Positions 29,640 to 39,437 of a DNA stretch of 64,000 nucleotides are shown one piece after another; position 1 is the first letter of the stretch, and each line of letters starts with the position of its first letter. The notes beneath the pieces were generated by a model. That model saw nothing but the letters and a program-made list of their open reading frames with translations, did no database searches and had not been told where the DNA came from. The position numbers were made by a program, and so were the translations under genes. Source of the DNA: Planctomycetota bacterium (GTDB lineage: Bacteria > Planctomycetota > Phycisphaerae > Sedimentisphaerales > Anaerobacaceae); the NCBI GenBank assembly GCA_019456145.1, contig VRUL01000018.1, forward strand, positions 1-64,000, in the 5' to 3' direction.

Positions 29640-32600
29640 ATGAAAAGAATAAACCGATTCTTTGGAGTCCCCAAAAGCACTCTTTCGCGTTTGGGGAATC
29701 CCTTTATGATGTCCGCTTGCCTGTTGGCAATGACATGCATCTTATTGGCCGCAAAAACTCAGCAGAAGACACAAGAGCAAACAGCCGGACAGATCCTGCG
29801 TACTACTGGCGTCAAGGGAGGTCTTGTTGTCCACATTGGATGCGGAGAGGGAAAACTCACGGCCGCGCTGCGCGCAAATGACAGTTATCTTATCCACGGG
29901 CTGGACACAGATGCGAAGAACATCGTACAGGCCCGCAAACACATCCAGTCACTCAAGCTCTACGGCAAGGTGTCAGTCGACCGCTTAAACGGCAGCAGTC
30001 TTCCGTACATAGATAATCTCGTCAACCTCATCGTTTCCGAACATCTCGGCGGGGTCCCAATGAAGGAAGTTTTGCGAGTTTTGGCTCCCAACGGCGTGGC
30101 CTACATCAAAAATGGCGGCAGATGGACCAAAACAATCAAGCCGCGTCCCAAAGAGATTGACGAATGGACACACTACATGCACGACGCCGGCGGCAATGCG
30201 GTGGCGCATGATTCAGTAGTCGGCCCGCCCCGGCACCTGCAATGGCAGGGAAGCCCGCGCTGGACGCGGCACCACGACCACATGTCAAGTTTCAGTGCTT
30301 GTGTCTCGACCGGCGGGCGATTGTTCTACATATTTGACGAAGGCCCGCGTGCATCTATCCTGCTGTCACCTAAGTGGACCCTCATCGCCCGCGACGCCTT
30401 TAATGGCACAATCCTCTGGAAACGGGGGATCGACGAGTGGTATACGCACATGATGCGCCTCAAGAGCGGCCCGGCCGTTCTGCCGCGGCGTCTCGTGGCA
30501 GTCGATGACCGTGTGTACGTGACCCTCGGGATCGAAGCGCAGGTTACGGCGCTCGAAGCAGCCACAGGCCAATCGGTGCGTACCTATAAGGGCACCGAAG
30601 ACACGCAGGAACTGGTCGTCTCCGACGGAGTGCTGTTCGTAGTAGCCGACAAGCCGCAGAAACAGGGCCAAAGCGACAAGCACAAACTCTGGGATGTGGC
30701 TCAACGACGTCTGATGGCCGTCCGGGCCCAGACAGGCAAAATACTGTGGCAGAAAGAATGGACGGTTCTTCCGATGACCTTAGCGGCCGACTCCAAGCGC
30801 GTATACTTTAATAACGGCCAGAAGGTTATCTGTTTGGACCGCACCAATGGGAGCGAGTTGTGGGCCTCCGAGCCGATACCACGATGGTCAAAACTCACTT
30901 CATACTATGGCGCCACGCTCGTGGTATATGAGGATGTGGTTCTCTACTCCGGCGGCGAGAAGATGATCCCGCACCGCGGCGGCAGCGACATGATGACGGC
31001 CCTTTCGGCCCGGGACGGCAAAATCCTGTGGAAGGCCGAGCATCCGCCTTCCGGGTACCAGTCGCCGGAAGATTTATTAGTTGTAAACGGGCTGGTGTGG
31101 ACTGGAGCGACGACAAGCGGCGGATATTCGGGAGTATTCACCGGTCGCGACCCGAAAACAGGCGATGTGAAAGTCGAGTTTCCACCCGACGTCGAGACCT
31201 ACTGGTTCCACCACCGCTGCCATCGCGGCAAGGCCACGGACGACTACCTGCTCATGTCCCGAACCGGTATCGAGTTCATCGATGTCAACAAGAAGAGTTG
31301 GGAAATCAATCACTGGATCCGCGGCGCATGCCTGTACGGGATAATGCCATGCAACGGCCTGATCTACGCTCCACCGCACCCGTGTGCCTGCTATCCCGAG
31401 GCCAAGCAAAACGGCTTCTCTGCCGTAGCATCTGCGGCGAGCCGGATTAGGCGCAAGGTTTCAGGAGGCGACAGACTCCAAAAAGGTCCCGCCTACGGTA
31501 AGGTCACCATAATCGAAGCGTCAGGAGAGGCCGATTGGGCAACATACCGACACGATGCGGCACGTAGCGGACGGACAAAGTCGCCAATTCCCACTGAACT
31601 AAAGCCCTTGTGGCAAGCTCGTCTCGGTGGGCGATTAAGCAGCGTCGTCGTCGCCAATGGCAAGCTTTTCGTGGCGTCTGTGGAAGACCACACAGTTCAC
31701 GCACTGGATGCAAAAAACGGCGAGCCGGTATGGCATTACACAGCAGGGGGGCGTGTCGATTCACCGCCGACGATCTATCAGGGTATGGCAATTTTCGGAT
31801 GCGCCGACGGATACGTTTATTCTCTCAGGGCCTCTGACGGCGAACTTGTGTGGCGCTTCCGAGCAGCACCGGATGACCAGCGTCTGATCGCCTTCGAGCA
31901 GGTCGAATCAGTCTGGCCGGTACACGGTAGTGTCCTCGTACAGAACGGTCTGGTTTACTGCGTCGCCGGGCGATCAATGTTTCTCGATGGCGGGCTACGC
32001 CTGCTGCAACTGGACCCGAAAACAGGACGTAAGGTTTCCGAGAAGGTTCTTGACGACCGCGACCCGGAAACCGGTAAGAGTCTGCAAACACGAATTCAGA
32101 TTCTCAACATGCCCGTGGCCCTGCCGGACATCCTCTCCAGCGACGGCAAATACGTCTATATGCGCTCTCAGAAGTTCGACATGAACGGCAAACGCCTGGA
32201 TCTCGGACCCCACTCAGGCGATCCACCGAAACAGGGTTCTGTACAGCGGGGCGAGGGGGTCCATCTGTTCTGTCCCAGCGGCTTTCTGGATGACTCATAC
32301 TGGCACCGTACCTACTGGGTCTACGGGCGCAGCTTCGCCGGTGGCCACGCTGGCTACTATCAGGCGGGCAAGTTTGCCCCTGCCGGCCGTCTTCTGGTGT
32401 TCGATGACTCTACTGTCTATGGTTTCGGGCGCAAAGCAAAGTACTACCGTTGGATCACTCCCATTGAGCACCACCTTTTCGCCGACGACAAGGACACGCC
32501 CCGCAGTCCCGCACCAGCGCGCAAGGCCGCTAAAAGTCCCGGCGGACCGTGGATTTCTATCGAAAACTCAAAGAGCTTAAATCCTGCCGGCAAGCCTCTG

Positions 32601-33548
32601 GTTGTGGAGGCGTGGGTGAAGGCCGAGAAGCGTAACGGTGTGGTCCTGGCCCGCGGTGGCCCCTCACATGGCTATGCCCTGCTCATACGGGCCGGCCAGC
32701 CGCAGTTCGTGGTCCGCGCAAACCAGAAGGTGAGCGTCGTCAGCGCGAAGCGGAAAGTAGTAGGCAAGTGGGTACATCTGGCAGGTATGCTGACGGCTGA
32801 CAAAAAACTCAAAATCTACGTAGATGGAAAACTCTCCGCAACATCCGACGCGAAAATGCTGATCGCCTCCGACCCGGCCCAGGCTCTGCAGATTGGCGCC
32901 GATGGCGAGACCGCCGTGGGTGACTACACTTCCCCCTTGCCTTTCACGGGATTGATAGACGAAGTCCGCGTCTATTACGGCACGGTGACCGATGCCGAAA
33001 TCGCCAGCCACAGTACTGCACCCGGCAAGGCCGTGGCCAAGGATGCCAGGCTCGTCTTGTGCATGACTTTCGATAAAGGAAAGGCCACAGATGAATCCGG
33101 CAGCGAAAACCACGGCAAGGCAGGTGAACTAAAGACCGAAAAAGGGCGGTTTGGCAGTGCGATAAGGTTCACCGGTGCCGGCGCCAATAGGCGTTCGTCC
33201 CCGTCATTCCAGCACCGCTGGACCCGGGACCTGCCGATGTTCGTCCACGCGATGCTCCTCGCGGACAAAACACTTTTCATCGCCGGCCCACCGGACTTGA
33301 TCGATGAAGACCAGATCTCCAAAAACCTCGACGCTCCGGGCGTTGACAGTAAGCTTCGCGAACAGAACGCGGCACTTGACGGACAAAAGGGCGCTTTACT
33401 GCGTGTTGTTTCGGCCTCGGATGGTAAGAAACTCGCCGAATACAAACTCGAAAGTCTGCCGGTTTGGGACAGTATGGCCGCATCGAATGGCCGACTGTAT
33501 CTTGCGATGAAAAACGGCAAGGTGCTGTGTTTTGCCGGGAAAGAGTAG
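29640..33548 (+). CDS. exported fusion: methyltransferase-like domain, PQQ-type propeller, LamG-like domain
   Basis: 1302 residues. A hydrophobic N-terminal segment (about 20-40) suggests export. Residues 55-160 look like a class-I SAM methyltransferase: LVVHIGCGEGKLTAAL is motif I, GLDTDAKNIVQARKHI motif II. Then a long quinoprotein-type propeller (about 180-950) with WDAFNGTILWKRG-, SARDGKILWKAE-, DAKNGEPVWHY- and RASDGELVWRF-like blades. Residues about 985-1170 are a concanavalin-like LamG module (PLVVEAWVKAEKRNGVVLARGG, KIYVDGKLSAT). Closing blades return after it. A methyltransferase fold outside the cytoplasm would lack SAM, so this domain may be only structural. It follows the SUMF-sialidase gene by 65 bp. 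Confidence 0.78.
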   Translation: MKRINRFFGVPKSTLSRLGNPFMMSACLLAMTCILLAAKTQQKTQEQTAGQILRTTGVKGGLVVHIGCGEGKLTAALRANDSYLIHGLDTDAKNIVQARKHIQSLKLYGKVSVDRLNGSSLPYIDNLVNLIVSEHLGGVPMKEVLRVLAPNGVAYIKNGGRWTKTIKPRPKEIDEWTHYMHDAGGNAVAHDSVVGPPRHLQWQGSPRWTRHHDHMSSFSACVSTGGRLFYIFDEGPRASILLSPKWTLIARDAFNGTILWKRGIDEWYTHMMRLKSGPAVLPRRLVAVDDRVYVTLGIEAQVTALEAATGQSVRTYKGTEDTQELVVSDGVLFVVADKPQKQGQSDKHKLWDVAQRRLMAVRAQTGKILWQKEWTVLPMTLAADSKRVYFNNGQKVICLDRTNGSELWASEPIPRWSKLTSYYGATLVVYEDVVLYSGGEKMIPHRGGSDMMTALSARDGKILWKAEHPPSGYQSPEDLLVVNGLVWTGATTSGGYSGVFTGRDPKTGDVKVEFPPDVETYWFHHRCHRGKATDDYLLMSRTGIEFIDVNKKSWEINHWIRGACLYGIMPCNGLIYAPPHPCACYPEAKQNGFSAVASAASRIRRKVSGGDRLQKGPAYGKVTIIEASGEADWATYRHDAARSGRTKSPIPTELKPLWQARLGGRLSSVVVANGKLFVASVEDHTVHALDAKNGEPVWHYTAGGRVDSPPTIYQGMAIFGCADGYVYSLRASDGELVWRFRAAPDDQRLIAFEQVESVWPVHGSVLVQNGLVYCVAGRSMFLDGGLRLLQLDPKTGRKVSEKVLDDRDPETGKSLQTRIQILNMPVALPDILSSDGKYVYMRSQKFDMNGKRLDLGPHSGDPPKQGSVQRGEGVHLFCPSGFLDDSYWHRTYWVYGRSFAGGHAGYYQAGKFAPAGRLLVFDDSTVYGFGRKAKYYRWITPIEHHLFADDKDTPRSPAPARKAAKSPGGPWISIENSKSLNPAGKPLVVEAWVKAEKRNGVVLARGGPSHGYALLIRAGQPQFVVRANQKVSVVSAKRKVVGKWVHLAGMLTADKKLKIYVDGKLSATSDAKMLIASDPAQALQIGADGETAVGDYTSPLPFTGLIDEVRVYYGTVTDAEIASHSTAPGKAVAKDARLVLCMTFDKGKATDESGSENHGKAGELKTEKGRFGSAIRFTGAGANRRSSPSFQHRWTRDLPMFVHAMLLADKTLFIAGPPDLIDEDQISKNLDAPGVDSKLREQNAALDGQKGALLRVVSASDGKKLAEYKLESLPVWDSMAASNGRLYLAMKNGKVLCFAGKE

Positions 33549-33559
33549 TAGAGGGACTG

Positions 33560-33649
33560 CCACCCATTTTTGTCTTTTAAAATAGGTGGCTGTACCAGAT
33601 CGAAAAATTCAGGGACAGCCATAAAAGACGTTGGTAGTCCCGAATTTTA
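33560..33649. repeat. two consecutive imperfect hairpins
   Basis: GCCACCCATTTT (33560-33571) pairs with AAAATAGGTGGC (33580-33591) with one mismatch. A second pair, AAAATTC-A-GGGAC near 33606 and GTCCC-GAATTTT near 33638-33649, follows. Neither has a T tract. The remainder of the 33549-33846 gap has no recognisable gene. The arrangement resembles the ends of small REP-like or IS200-type elements, though no transposase is present. Confidence 0.45.
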
Positions 33650-33846
33650 CTTGTCTGCATCAACAATGCGCCTTCAAGCCTGAGCCCACCGTACTTCTGA
33701 CGGGTGCTTAACTCGGAAAACCGCTCAAAAAAGTTGTACCGTGCGGCGATTCCAGTTAGTATAATGTTTCCAATACCCGGCAAGTTCATTTGCAAAATAA
33801 CAACAAATATTTGAGCATATTTTTTTAACATAGGAGGATCTCAGTT

Positions 33847-35016
33847 ATGTCAAAAAGAGCTTTTTCATTAAGTCTTCTTCTTTTAACAATCCTTTGCTTA
33901 CTTCTTCATGCGGATGTTTTCTCACAGCAGCGACCAAAGAAGAAAATCGTCGAGTATGGCTGGGACGTCCCTTACCCGGATTTTGTGCGGGACAACATTC
34001 GCCAAATGGAAAAACGCCCCTTTGAGGGCATCATCTTTCGTACCAGGGGCTTTGACCACATCTTTGACACACGTCCCTGGAAGCAGGACAAACTTCAGCC
34101 GCAGCTCGATACGCTTGCCCAAATCAAATGGAAGAAATTCACAGACAATTTTCTCACGCTATATGCCGCCAGCAAGTGGAATATGGACTGGTTCAATGAT
34201 GAGCACTGGAATGTCATCGTCGAAAATATGAAGTTGTTCTCTCTGGCAGTTCGTCGCGGCAACTGTGTTGGAGTCTGCTTTGATCCCGAACCGTATGGCA
34301 CTGATCCCTGGGTATATCCCGGTTCCTATAAGGACAAGTCGTTTGACCAGGTTTCCAGTCAGGTTCGCCGCCGCGGCCGGCAGTTCATTACCGCCCTGCA
34401 GGAACACATGCCCGAGATAAGGGTATTGAGCTTCTTTCAACTGGGCCTTTTTGGCCATGTCGTTGACGAACCCGACCTGAAGATCCGCCGGCAAAAGCTG
34501 CTAAAGCAGTGGATGCCTTTGCTGCCTGCTTTTTGTATCGGCATGCTCGAAGGCGCAGCGCCCGGCACCATTCTCATCGATGGCAACGAGTCGGCTTACT
34601 ATTATGAAAATCCTCATAAATTTTACCAGGCTTACCATCTCATTCGCCAGCGTGCCCAGACGCTGGTCCCGCAAGAGCTGCGAAAAAAGTATAACAGCCA
34701 GGTGCAGGCGGGCATGGCACTATACATTGACCAGGCCTTAGGAAAGCGAATAGTAAAAACCATAAGTCAATCCATGACCAGCGAGCAGCAGCTAAAATTT
34801 TTCGAACATAATGTGTATTACGCTCTTACCACCTCAGATGAATACGTCTGGTGCTATAGTGAAAGGATGAATTGGTGGCTGCCGCCGGAGAAACTCAAAA
34901 AGGACCGCATTCTGCCGCCGGGTGTAGAGCAGGCCCTCATCTCCGCTCGGCAAAAGCACGAGCAGGGCAAACCCCTGGGTTACGACATCAAAGATATGAT
35001 TGAAGCCGCCCGGTAA
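33847..35016 (+). CDS. exported protein of unknown function, possibly TIM-barrel glycosidase-like
   Basis: 389 residues. AGGAGG precedes the ATG and a signal peptide (FSLSLLLLTILCLLLHADVFS) follows. I do not recognise the family with certainty. Segments such as KKIVEYGWDVPYPDFVRDNI, RPFEGIIFRTRG, GNCVGVCFDPEPYG and TILIDGNESAYYYENP look like strand-loop units of a (beta/alpha)8 barrel, with acidic residues at loop ends where glycosidases carry their catalytic pair. The C-terminal segment YALTTSDEYVWCYSERMNWW is tryptophan/tyrosine-rich like a sugar cleft. It converges with the DUF362 gene, 26 bp apart. Confidence 0.6.
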   Translation: MSKRAFSLSLLLLTILCLLLHADVFSQQRPKKKIVEYGWDVPYPDFVRDNIRQMEKRPFEGIIFRTRGFDHIFDTRPWKQDKLQPQLDTLAQIKWKKFTDNFLTLYAASKWNMDWFNDEHWNVIVENMKLFSLAVRRGNCVGVCFDPEPYGTDPWVYPGSYKDKSFDQVSSQVRRRGRQFITALQEHMPEIRVLSFFQLGLFGHVVDEPDLKIRRQKLLKQWMPLLPAFCIGMLEGAAPGTILIDGNESAYYYENPHKFYQAYHLIRQRAQTLVPQELRKKYNSQVQAGMALYIDQALGKRIVKTISQSMTSEQQLKFFEHNVYYALTTSDEYVWCYSERMNWWLPPEKLKKDRILPPGVEQALISARQKHEQGKPLGYDIKDMIEAAR

Positions 35017-35042
35017 AAAGAAATAAGGATTAATACTACCCC

Positions 35043-37166
35043 TTAGGGTGGAGGAGGGGGGGGCGGCGGAGGCGGTGGATTGCTGGTAATCGTGAGGCTC
35101 CAGACTGTACCCTTGGTCTTGCCCCAACTGTTGATTTCATCAATACGCCAGTAAAACGTAGTACCGCCAGTCAAAGAGCCGGGATTGAAAGTTGTATCAG
35201 TCTGATTGGAGAAGAAAAACATCAGATTAGAGGTGCCAATATAAACGTCATGTGATATGGCGCCTGAACCTGGCGTCCAGCTCAAGGTGGGGATTGTATT
35301 TACGTCTATCGCACCATCGAAAGGATCTGGATTGCCGGCCTTTTCAGGCAGTGGCGGTATCACAGTAGCTGTCAGCCAGTTTTCGATAAAAATACCCACG
35401 TCTTTACCATCCGCCACACCGTCTCCAAAAGGCGGCGGCGCCACGTCAACTGATGATTCATTTTGAGACAAGTATCGAGTAAGTATCGACAAATCTTTGA
35501 AATTCACTTTTCCATCGCCACTGAAGTCAACATCTGGAACCGGCGGTCCCTGCCACAACTGGATACCATCGCCGGTCCCTAAGTTGCGTGAATACTTCTT
35601 GTCGATCGGATTATTCCAGTGCTCATGCACGCCAAGACCGGCCAGTCGTGTTCCGTCTCTTTCCGGGTCGTAAAATGTCCCCGAGGGAGGATTACCCGCC
35701 AATGCCGCTTCGTGCAGGTAATCATCGGTTCCCGCATGGGCGGGACCGCCGGCTTCGGGCCATTCGGTGATGAGAAAGTCAAAGGCCACAGAGTCGATTG
35801 CCACCAGGTCCTGTGATGCGAAAATGCTCGAACACCAGTCATTATTGAAGGGTTCCATCTGCCATTTCAGAGGCAGCCTGTCAGGGGCGGTATGCTTACC
35901 GGTATACAACCCGTCAATCAAGCAAAGGACCGTCTTGCCGCCCACATCACGATGCCCCATCAGGTCGACCATGTTTCTATAGCTGCCGCTTGCCGGGATC
36001 CTAAAGGGAGAATCCAAATGCATATTATAATATCCGCCGGCTGTAGGTCCTCTAAGAGAACCATAATGGTTCTTCGCGCAAACGGTGATCCCCGCCTGGT
36101 CGTAATGGCCCTTGAGAGAGGCCAGATTGATGAAGTACTCCGCATCCACGTATGATTGCAGCACATAATCCTGGGTCCTTCCGTCACCCCTCGAAGTGCT
36201 CCAGTAAAACGGAACGTTGGATGTTTGGATTTTGGTTCGGTTATAGTTACCGTGATAATCCAGATAACGAACATTCGGAAAATCAGGTTGAACCATATCA
36301 TAGAACTCATGGCACCACATGCAAATCGGGTCACCAACTGTAATATCAGCCTCGGCTACACCGACAACGTTAACCAGTTGATCCAGAAGCGCATGAATGA
36401 TATGCGGCGAGCATATCGCATAGTCCGGCGTATGATTGACAAGATTATAATTGCTGTTCGACAAGGCAATCATATCCACAAAATTAACCTTGATCATGAA
36501 ATCCTCACCGGGCCGATATCCCACATTCCCCCTGCCCTGCTTTTGATTAAAATATCGGAAAATACGGTCCCAGGCCTCACAGAGATCCCTTTCACCGGCT
36601 ACCGCACAGACCGCTTGCAGCATCATCGAATCAACTACATTCTGGTCCGTATGTTCGTCCTGCCACCAGTACTCTCCCGTACCAGGCCCCTCCCAGTCCG
36701 TTGCATTCGGGTCATGCACCCACACCACTCGGCCGGGATGAATCCCCCCGGCAATTCCTATAGGCTCATTGACAGGATGCGGGTCCGCGGCCACTGCTTC
36801 TTTCTCGGCGGTCAAGGTCAGTGAAACAAATACACAGCCGATACTCACCACTAAACACAAAATACCGATGAGGTAGCGTGAACGTGAAAACGAGGTTTTG
36901 GCCTTACGAAAGGCTGCCGCCGAAAATCCCAAACCAAACAGCCAGATAATAAAACCCGAAGCAAGAGGAAAGGCAGCCCGCTGACAAGGATAGGTCGCCC
37001 GCGAAGGCTTCGGCACCACGCGAATCAAAAACCAGATTAGTGACAGCAAACCTACAACAGGAAACAACCATATCAGCCAGGGATATTTCCTAAACCCTCT
37101 GGTGCTCTTACCTGTCTTTAGACAAACTGAGGAAGCCTCTTTCCTCTTACTAAATGGCATTTCCAC
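35043..37166 (-). CDS. membrane-anchored DUF362 protein with dockerin-like module and poly-proline tail
   Basis: 707 residues. About three membrane helices occur in the first 140 residues (WLIWLFPVVGLLSLIWFLI, SGFIIWLFGLGFSAAAF, YLIGILCLVVSIGCVFVSL). A DUF362 domain follows (about 150-510, with FMIKVNFVDM and AKNHYGSLRGPTAGG); its biochemical role is not established. Then a dockerin-type calcium pair (DVDFSGDGKVNFKDLS and GDGVADGKDVGIFIENW, about 545-600), a fibronectin-III-like domain, and a tail of eleven prolines directly before the stop. Dockerins bind cohesins in other bacteria; no cohesin is in the window. The C run behind the tail is a place where a sequencing slip could hide, but the neighbour leaves only 26 bp. 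Confidence 0.75.
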   Translation of the reverse strand: MEMPFSKRKEASSVCLKTGKSTRGFRKYPWLIWLFPVVGLLSLIWFLIRVVPKPSRATYPCQRAAFPLASGFIIWLFGLGFSAAAFRKAKTSFSRSRYLIGILCLVVSIGCVFVSLTLTAEKEAVAADPHPVNEPIGIAGGIHPGRVVWVHDPNATDWEGPGTGEYWWQDEHTDQNVVDSMMLQAVCAVAGERDLCEAWDRIFRYFNQKQGRGNVGYRPGEDFMIKVNFVDMIALSNSNYNLVNHTPDYAICSPHIIHALLDQLVNVVGVAEADITVGDPICMWCHEFYDMVQPDFPNVRYLDYHGNYNRTKIQTSNVPFYWSTSRGDGRTQDYVLQSYVDAEYFINLASLKGHYDQAGITVCAKNHYGSLRGPTAGGYYNMHLDSPFRIPASGSYRNMVDLMGHRDVGGKTVLCLIDGLYTGKHTAPDRLPLKWQMEPFNNDWCSSIFASQDLVAIDSVAFDFLITEWPEAGGPAHAGTDDYLHEAALAGNPPSGTFYDPERDGTRLAGLGVHEHWNNPIDKKYSRNLGTGDGIQLWQGPPVPDVDFSGDGKVNFKDLSILTRYLSQNESSVDVAPPPFGDGVADGKDVGIFIENWLTATVIPPLPEKAGNPDPFDGAIDVNTIPTLSWTPGSGAISHDVYIGTSNLMFFFSNQTDTTFNPGSLTGGTTFYWRIDEINSWGKTKGTVWSLTITSNPPPPPPPPPPP

Positions 37167-37283
37167 GCCTCCTTAACCTTCGGCTGTAACAGCAAAGGAT
37201 GGACGCAGGTTTCGACATATCCTATCTGCATGCTCGACCATACTTTACCTTTAAATCACAACTGAGGTCTCTTTAATGTAATG

Positions 37284-37325
37284 TTAGACAACGTCTAATA
37301 TACCAAATTCACCCTTAAAATACAA
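37284..37325 (-). promoter_or_regulatory. predicted promoter of the DUF362 gene with a start-site dyad
   Basis: Reverse strand TTGTAT (37320-37325), a 17-base spacer ending in TGG (extended -10), and TATATT (37297-37302). The perfect inverted repeat TTAGAC-AAC-GTCTAA (37284-37298) overlaps the -10 end and the expected start site, a place where a repressor would block initiation. About 120 bases upstream of the ATG at 37166. Confidence 0.45.
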
Positions 37326-37401
37326 CTGTGGTGTTGACAGTGTAGACCGCGTAGTTGGCCTGGAGTCCTGGCTGCGGCGCGACAGGTTAAATAATAAAAA
37401 A

Positions 37402-37473
37402 AGCGGGCGATGGGATTCGAACCCACGACATTCAGCTTGGGAAGCTGACATTCTACCACTGAATTACGCCCGC
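37402..37473 (-). tRNA. tRNA-Gly, anticodon CCC
   Basis: Folds into a full cloverleaf on the reverse strand: acceptor GCGGGCG/CGCCCGC, D arm ATTC...GAAT, anticodon stem TCAGC/GCTGA with loop TTCCCAA, and T arm GTGGG-TTCGAAT-CCCAT. Discriminator base is U; CCA is not encoded (TTT follows). It resembles the bacterial glycine CCC isoacceptor. Confidence 0.95.
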
Positions 37474-37538
37474 CTAATTTCTTGTTTTGTAATACTATAA
37501 GCCAAATCAATAGTTTTGTCAATAGAGAGCTTTTCCCT

Positions 37539-38330
37539 TTAACTTACCAGTCTTTTCCTGAGTCTTACTATTGCAAAGAAACCAACAACCAGGATAAAAA
37601 CAGCGATGTAGAGCAAATCTAATAATAAGATCGGCCTGTAATTGCGTGTGCATACGGCTCTGACCAATCTGACCGAGTGAGTCAGGGGAACAATTTCAGC
37701 CAGGGGTCTGATGTAGCCCGGTAAACTCGCGATTGGAAAAACCACGCCCGAAAAGAAAAACATCGGGGAGATAAAACCGGTAAAATAGAAATTGAAGTGA
37801 TTCATAGTTTTGACAAAAGAAGTAACCAGCAATGATATCGCCGCAAACATTACTGCCGTAAGAAAGCCCACCAATGGTGCGAGCAAGCTATAAGGCAAGT
37901 CAACAATCCTGAATACCGAGAGTACACATAAAACGGCAAAGGAGAAAAACAATCCCTTGGAGCCGGCCCATATTATTTCACCGACAATAAGGTTGTTGAC
38001 AGTCATAGGAGCAGCGAGCATACCATCGTAGACCTTTTCATACTCCATGCGAAAGAAAGTGCCAAAAGAACATTCGAACGCCGCAGTGAACATTGCGGTC
38101 GTAACCAGCAGGCCCGTACCGAGAAACTCTATATATTTGACTCCACCCATAGGCTCAGTAATGTATTTCCCTAATCCAAGCCCAACAGCAGTCAGGAAAA
38201 TCAGTGGTTCTAAAAATGGGGGGAAACCATTACTCACCATGTTGTTTGTATAGACCCGCATGTGTCGATACCAGACGCTGTAGAGTCTTCGATATAGCGG
38301 CGGATACTTGGGCGGGTTACTGCCTGTCAT
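37539..38330 (-). CDS. ABC-2 type transporter permease (NodJ/DrrB-like)
   Basis: 263 residues with six membrane helices (FLTAVGLGLGKYI, LLVTTAMFTAAFECSFGTF, GLFFSFAVLCVLSVF, LLAPLVGFLTAVMFAAISLLV, ISPMFFFSGVVFPI, LLYIAVFILVVGFFAIV). SPMFFFSGVVFPIASLPGY is the signature of the ABC-2 family, which exports lipids, drugs or polysaccharide precursors. The start lies inside the upstream ATPase gene (14 bp overlap), so the two are coupled and form one exporter. Confidence 0.9.
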   Translation of the reverse strand: MTGSNPPKYPPLYRRLYSVWYRHMRVYTNNMVSNGFPPFLEPLIFLTAVGLGLGKYITEPMGGVKYIEFLGTGLLVTTAMFTAAFECSFGTFFRMEYEKVYDGMLAAPMTVNNLIVGEIIWAGSKGLFFSFAVLCVLSVFRIVDLPYSLLAPLVGFLTAVMFAAISLLVTSFVKTMNHFNFYFTGFISPMFFFSGVVFPIASLPGYIRPLAEIVPLTHSVRLVRAVCTRNYRPILLLDLLYIAVFILVVGFFAIVRLRKRLVS

Positions 38331-39261
38331 TAAGCTGTCTCCCTGTTGCTTTCAAAAACACGTCCTCAAGATTTGTCTCTCTTATAAGATAATTACCACC
38401 CTTCAAATAGGAATCTGCGAGGCTTTTAAGTGCATCCATATCATCAGAGTAGTAACGTAAAAAGTTAGGGGCATCGTCAATTCTGACACGGCTTAAGAGT
38501 GCGTCATCGCCAATTTGGTTCATTGAATCAGTCTCGAGAACTTCAATAACATATTTTTCTATACTTTTGTCTAACAAATCTCCGGGTTTACCCTCCATTA
38601 TCATTCTACCCTTGTGCATTATAAGCAGCCGGCCGCAAAGCTGGAACGCCTCTTCCATGTAGTGAGTCGTCAGCAAAACTGTCGTTTCCTGTTTCTGTAA
38701 TTGACGGATTTTGTCCCAGATCAGGTGACGCACTTGCGGGTCCAGGCCGGTAGTAGGTTCATCAAGAATCAGCAGTCTTGGAGAATTCAAAAGAGACCTG
38801 GCTATCACTAATCTTCTCTTCATACCACCAGAAAGATTTTTGATTTTCGAATCAGATTTTTCAGACAGTTCGAGGAAATCGAGCAAATATTCGATGCGTT
38901 TTTTGGCGACTCTAAATGGTATATTGTAAAACTTCGCATATATCATCAGGTTCTGAATAACGTTAAGTTCGGCATCGAGATTGTTTTCCTGTTGCACAAC
39001 ACCGGAGAGGTATTTTATGGCAAGCTCATTTTTAGCAGGGTCGTATCCGAAGATATCCATCTGGCCGTTGCAGTTTTTATCCCTGGTACATTTGCCATAG
39101 AGCATCTTCATCACCGTGGTCTTGCCTGCCCCATTTGGACCCAAAAATCCAAAACAACTGCCGGATTCGACTGTGAAACTCAGGTCCTGCACCGCCTGGA
39201 TTTTGCCGAAGCTTTTGCTGATATTTCTAACGCTAATTACTGTCTTTTCCATATAATCCAT
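38317..39261 (-). CDS. ABC transporter ATP-binding protein (NodI/DrrA-like)
   Basis: 314 residues. Walker A GPNGAGKTT, signature LSGGMKRRL, Walker B LLILDEP and the H-loop LTTHYMEEA are all intact, so it should hydrolyse ATP. The C-terminal extension after about residue 225 is of the DrrA/NodI type. It pairs with the overlapping permease gene. The cargo cannot be told from sequence; no glycosyltransferase or resistance gene lies next to it. Confidence 0.93.
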   Translation of the reverse strand: MDYMEKTVISVRNISKSFGKIQAVQDLSFTVESGSCFGFLGPNGAGKTTVMKMLYGKCTRDKNCNGQMDIFGYDPAKNELAIKYLSGVVQQENNLDAELNVIQNLMIYAKFYNIPFRVAKKRIEYLLDFLELSEKSDSKIKNLSGGMKRRLVIARSLLNSPRLLILDEPTTGLDPQVRHLIWDKIRQLQKQETTVLLTTHYMEEAFQLCGRLLIMHKGRMIMEGKPGDLLDKSIEKYVIEVLETDSMNQIGDDALLSRVRIDDAPNFLRYYSDDMDALKSLADSYLKGGNYLIRETNLEDVFLKATGRQLNDRQ

Positions 39262-39437
39262 TAGATAACATCAAAAATAGAAGAATTCAAGAGTTATGAT
39301 GGCGCACACAAACCAACAGATTCCTGAATATCGTTTTTTTCATAGGGGGTATTTTGGGATTATTTCCCCTGGTAAAAAAACTAATCCCGGCATTGACTGC
39401 GAATTGGCCCCAAAGCAGGACTGTTAATAATAAGATG

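Noticed and set aside
33577-33831. 84-codon minus-strand frame in the hairpin gap, possible transposase remnant
   Set aside because: No transposase motif can be seen; kept only as a hairpin-bearing gap.
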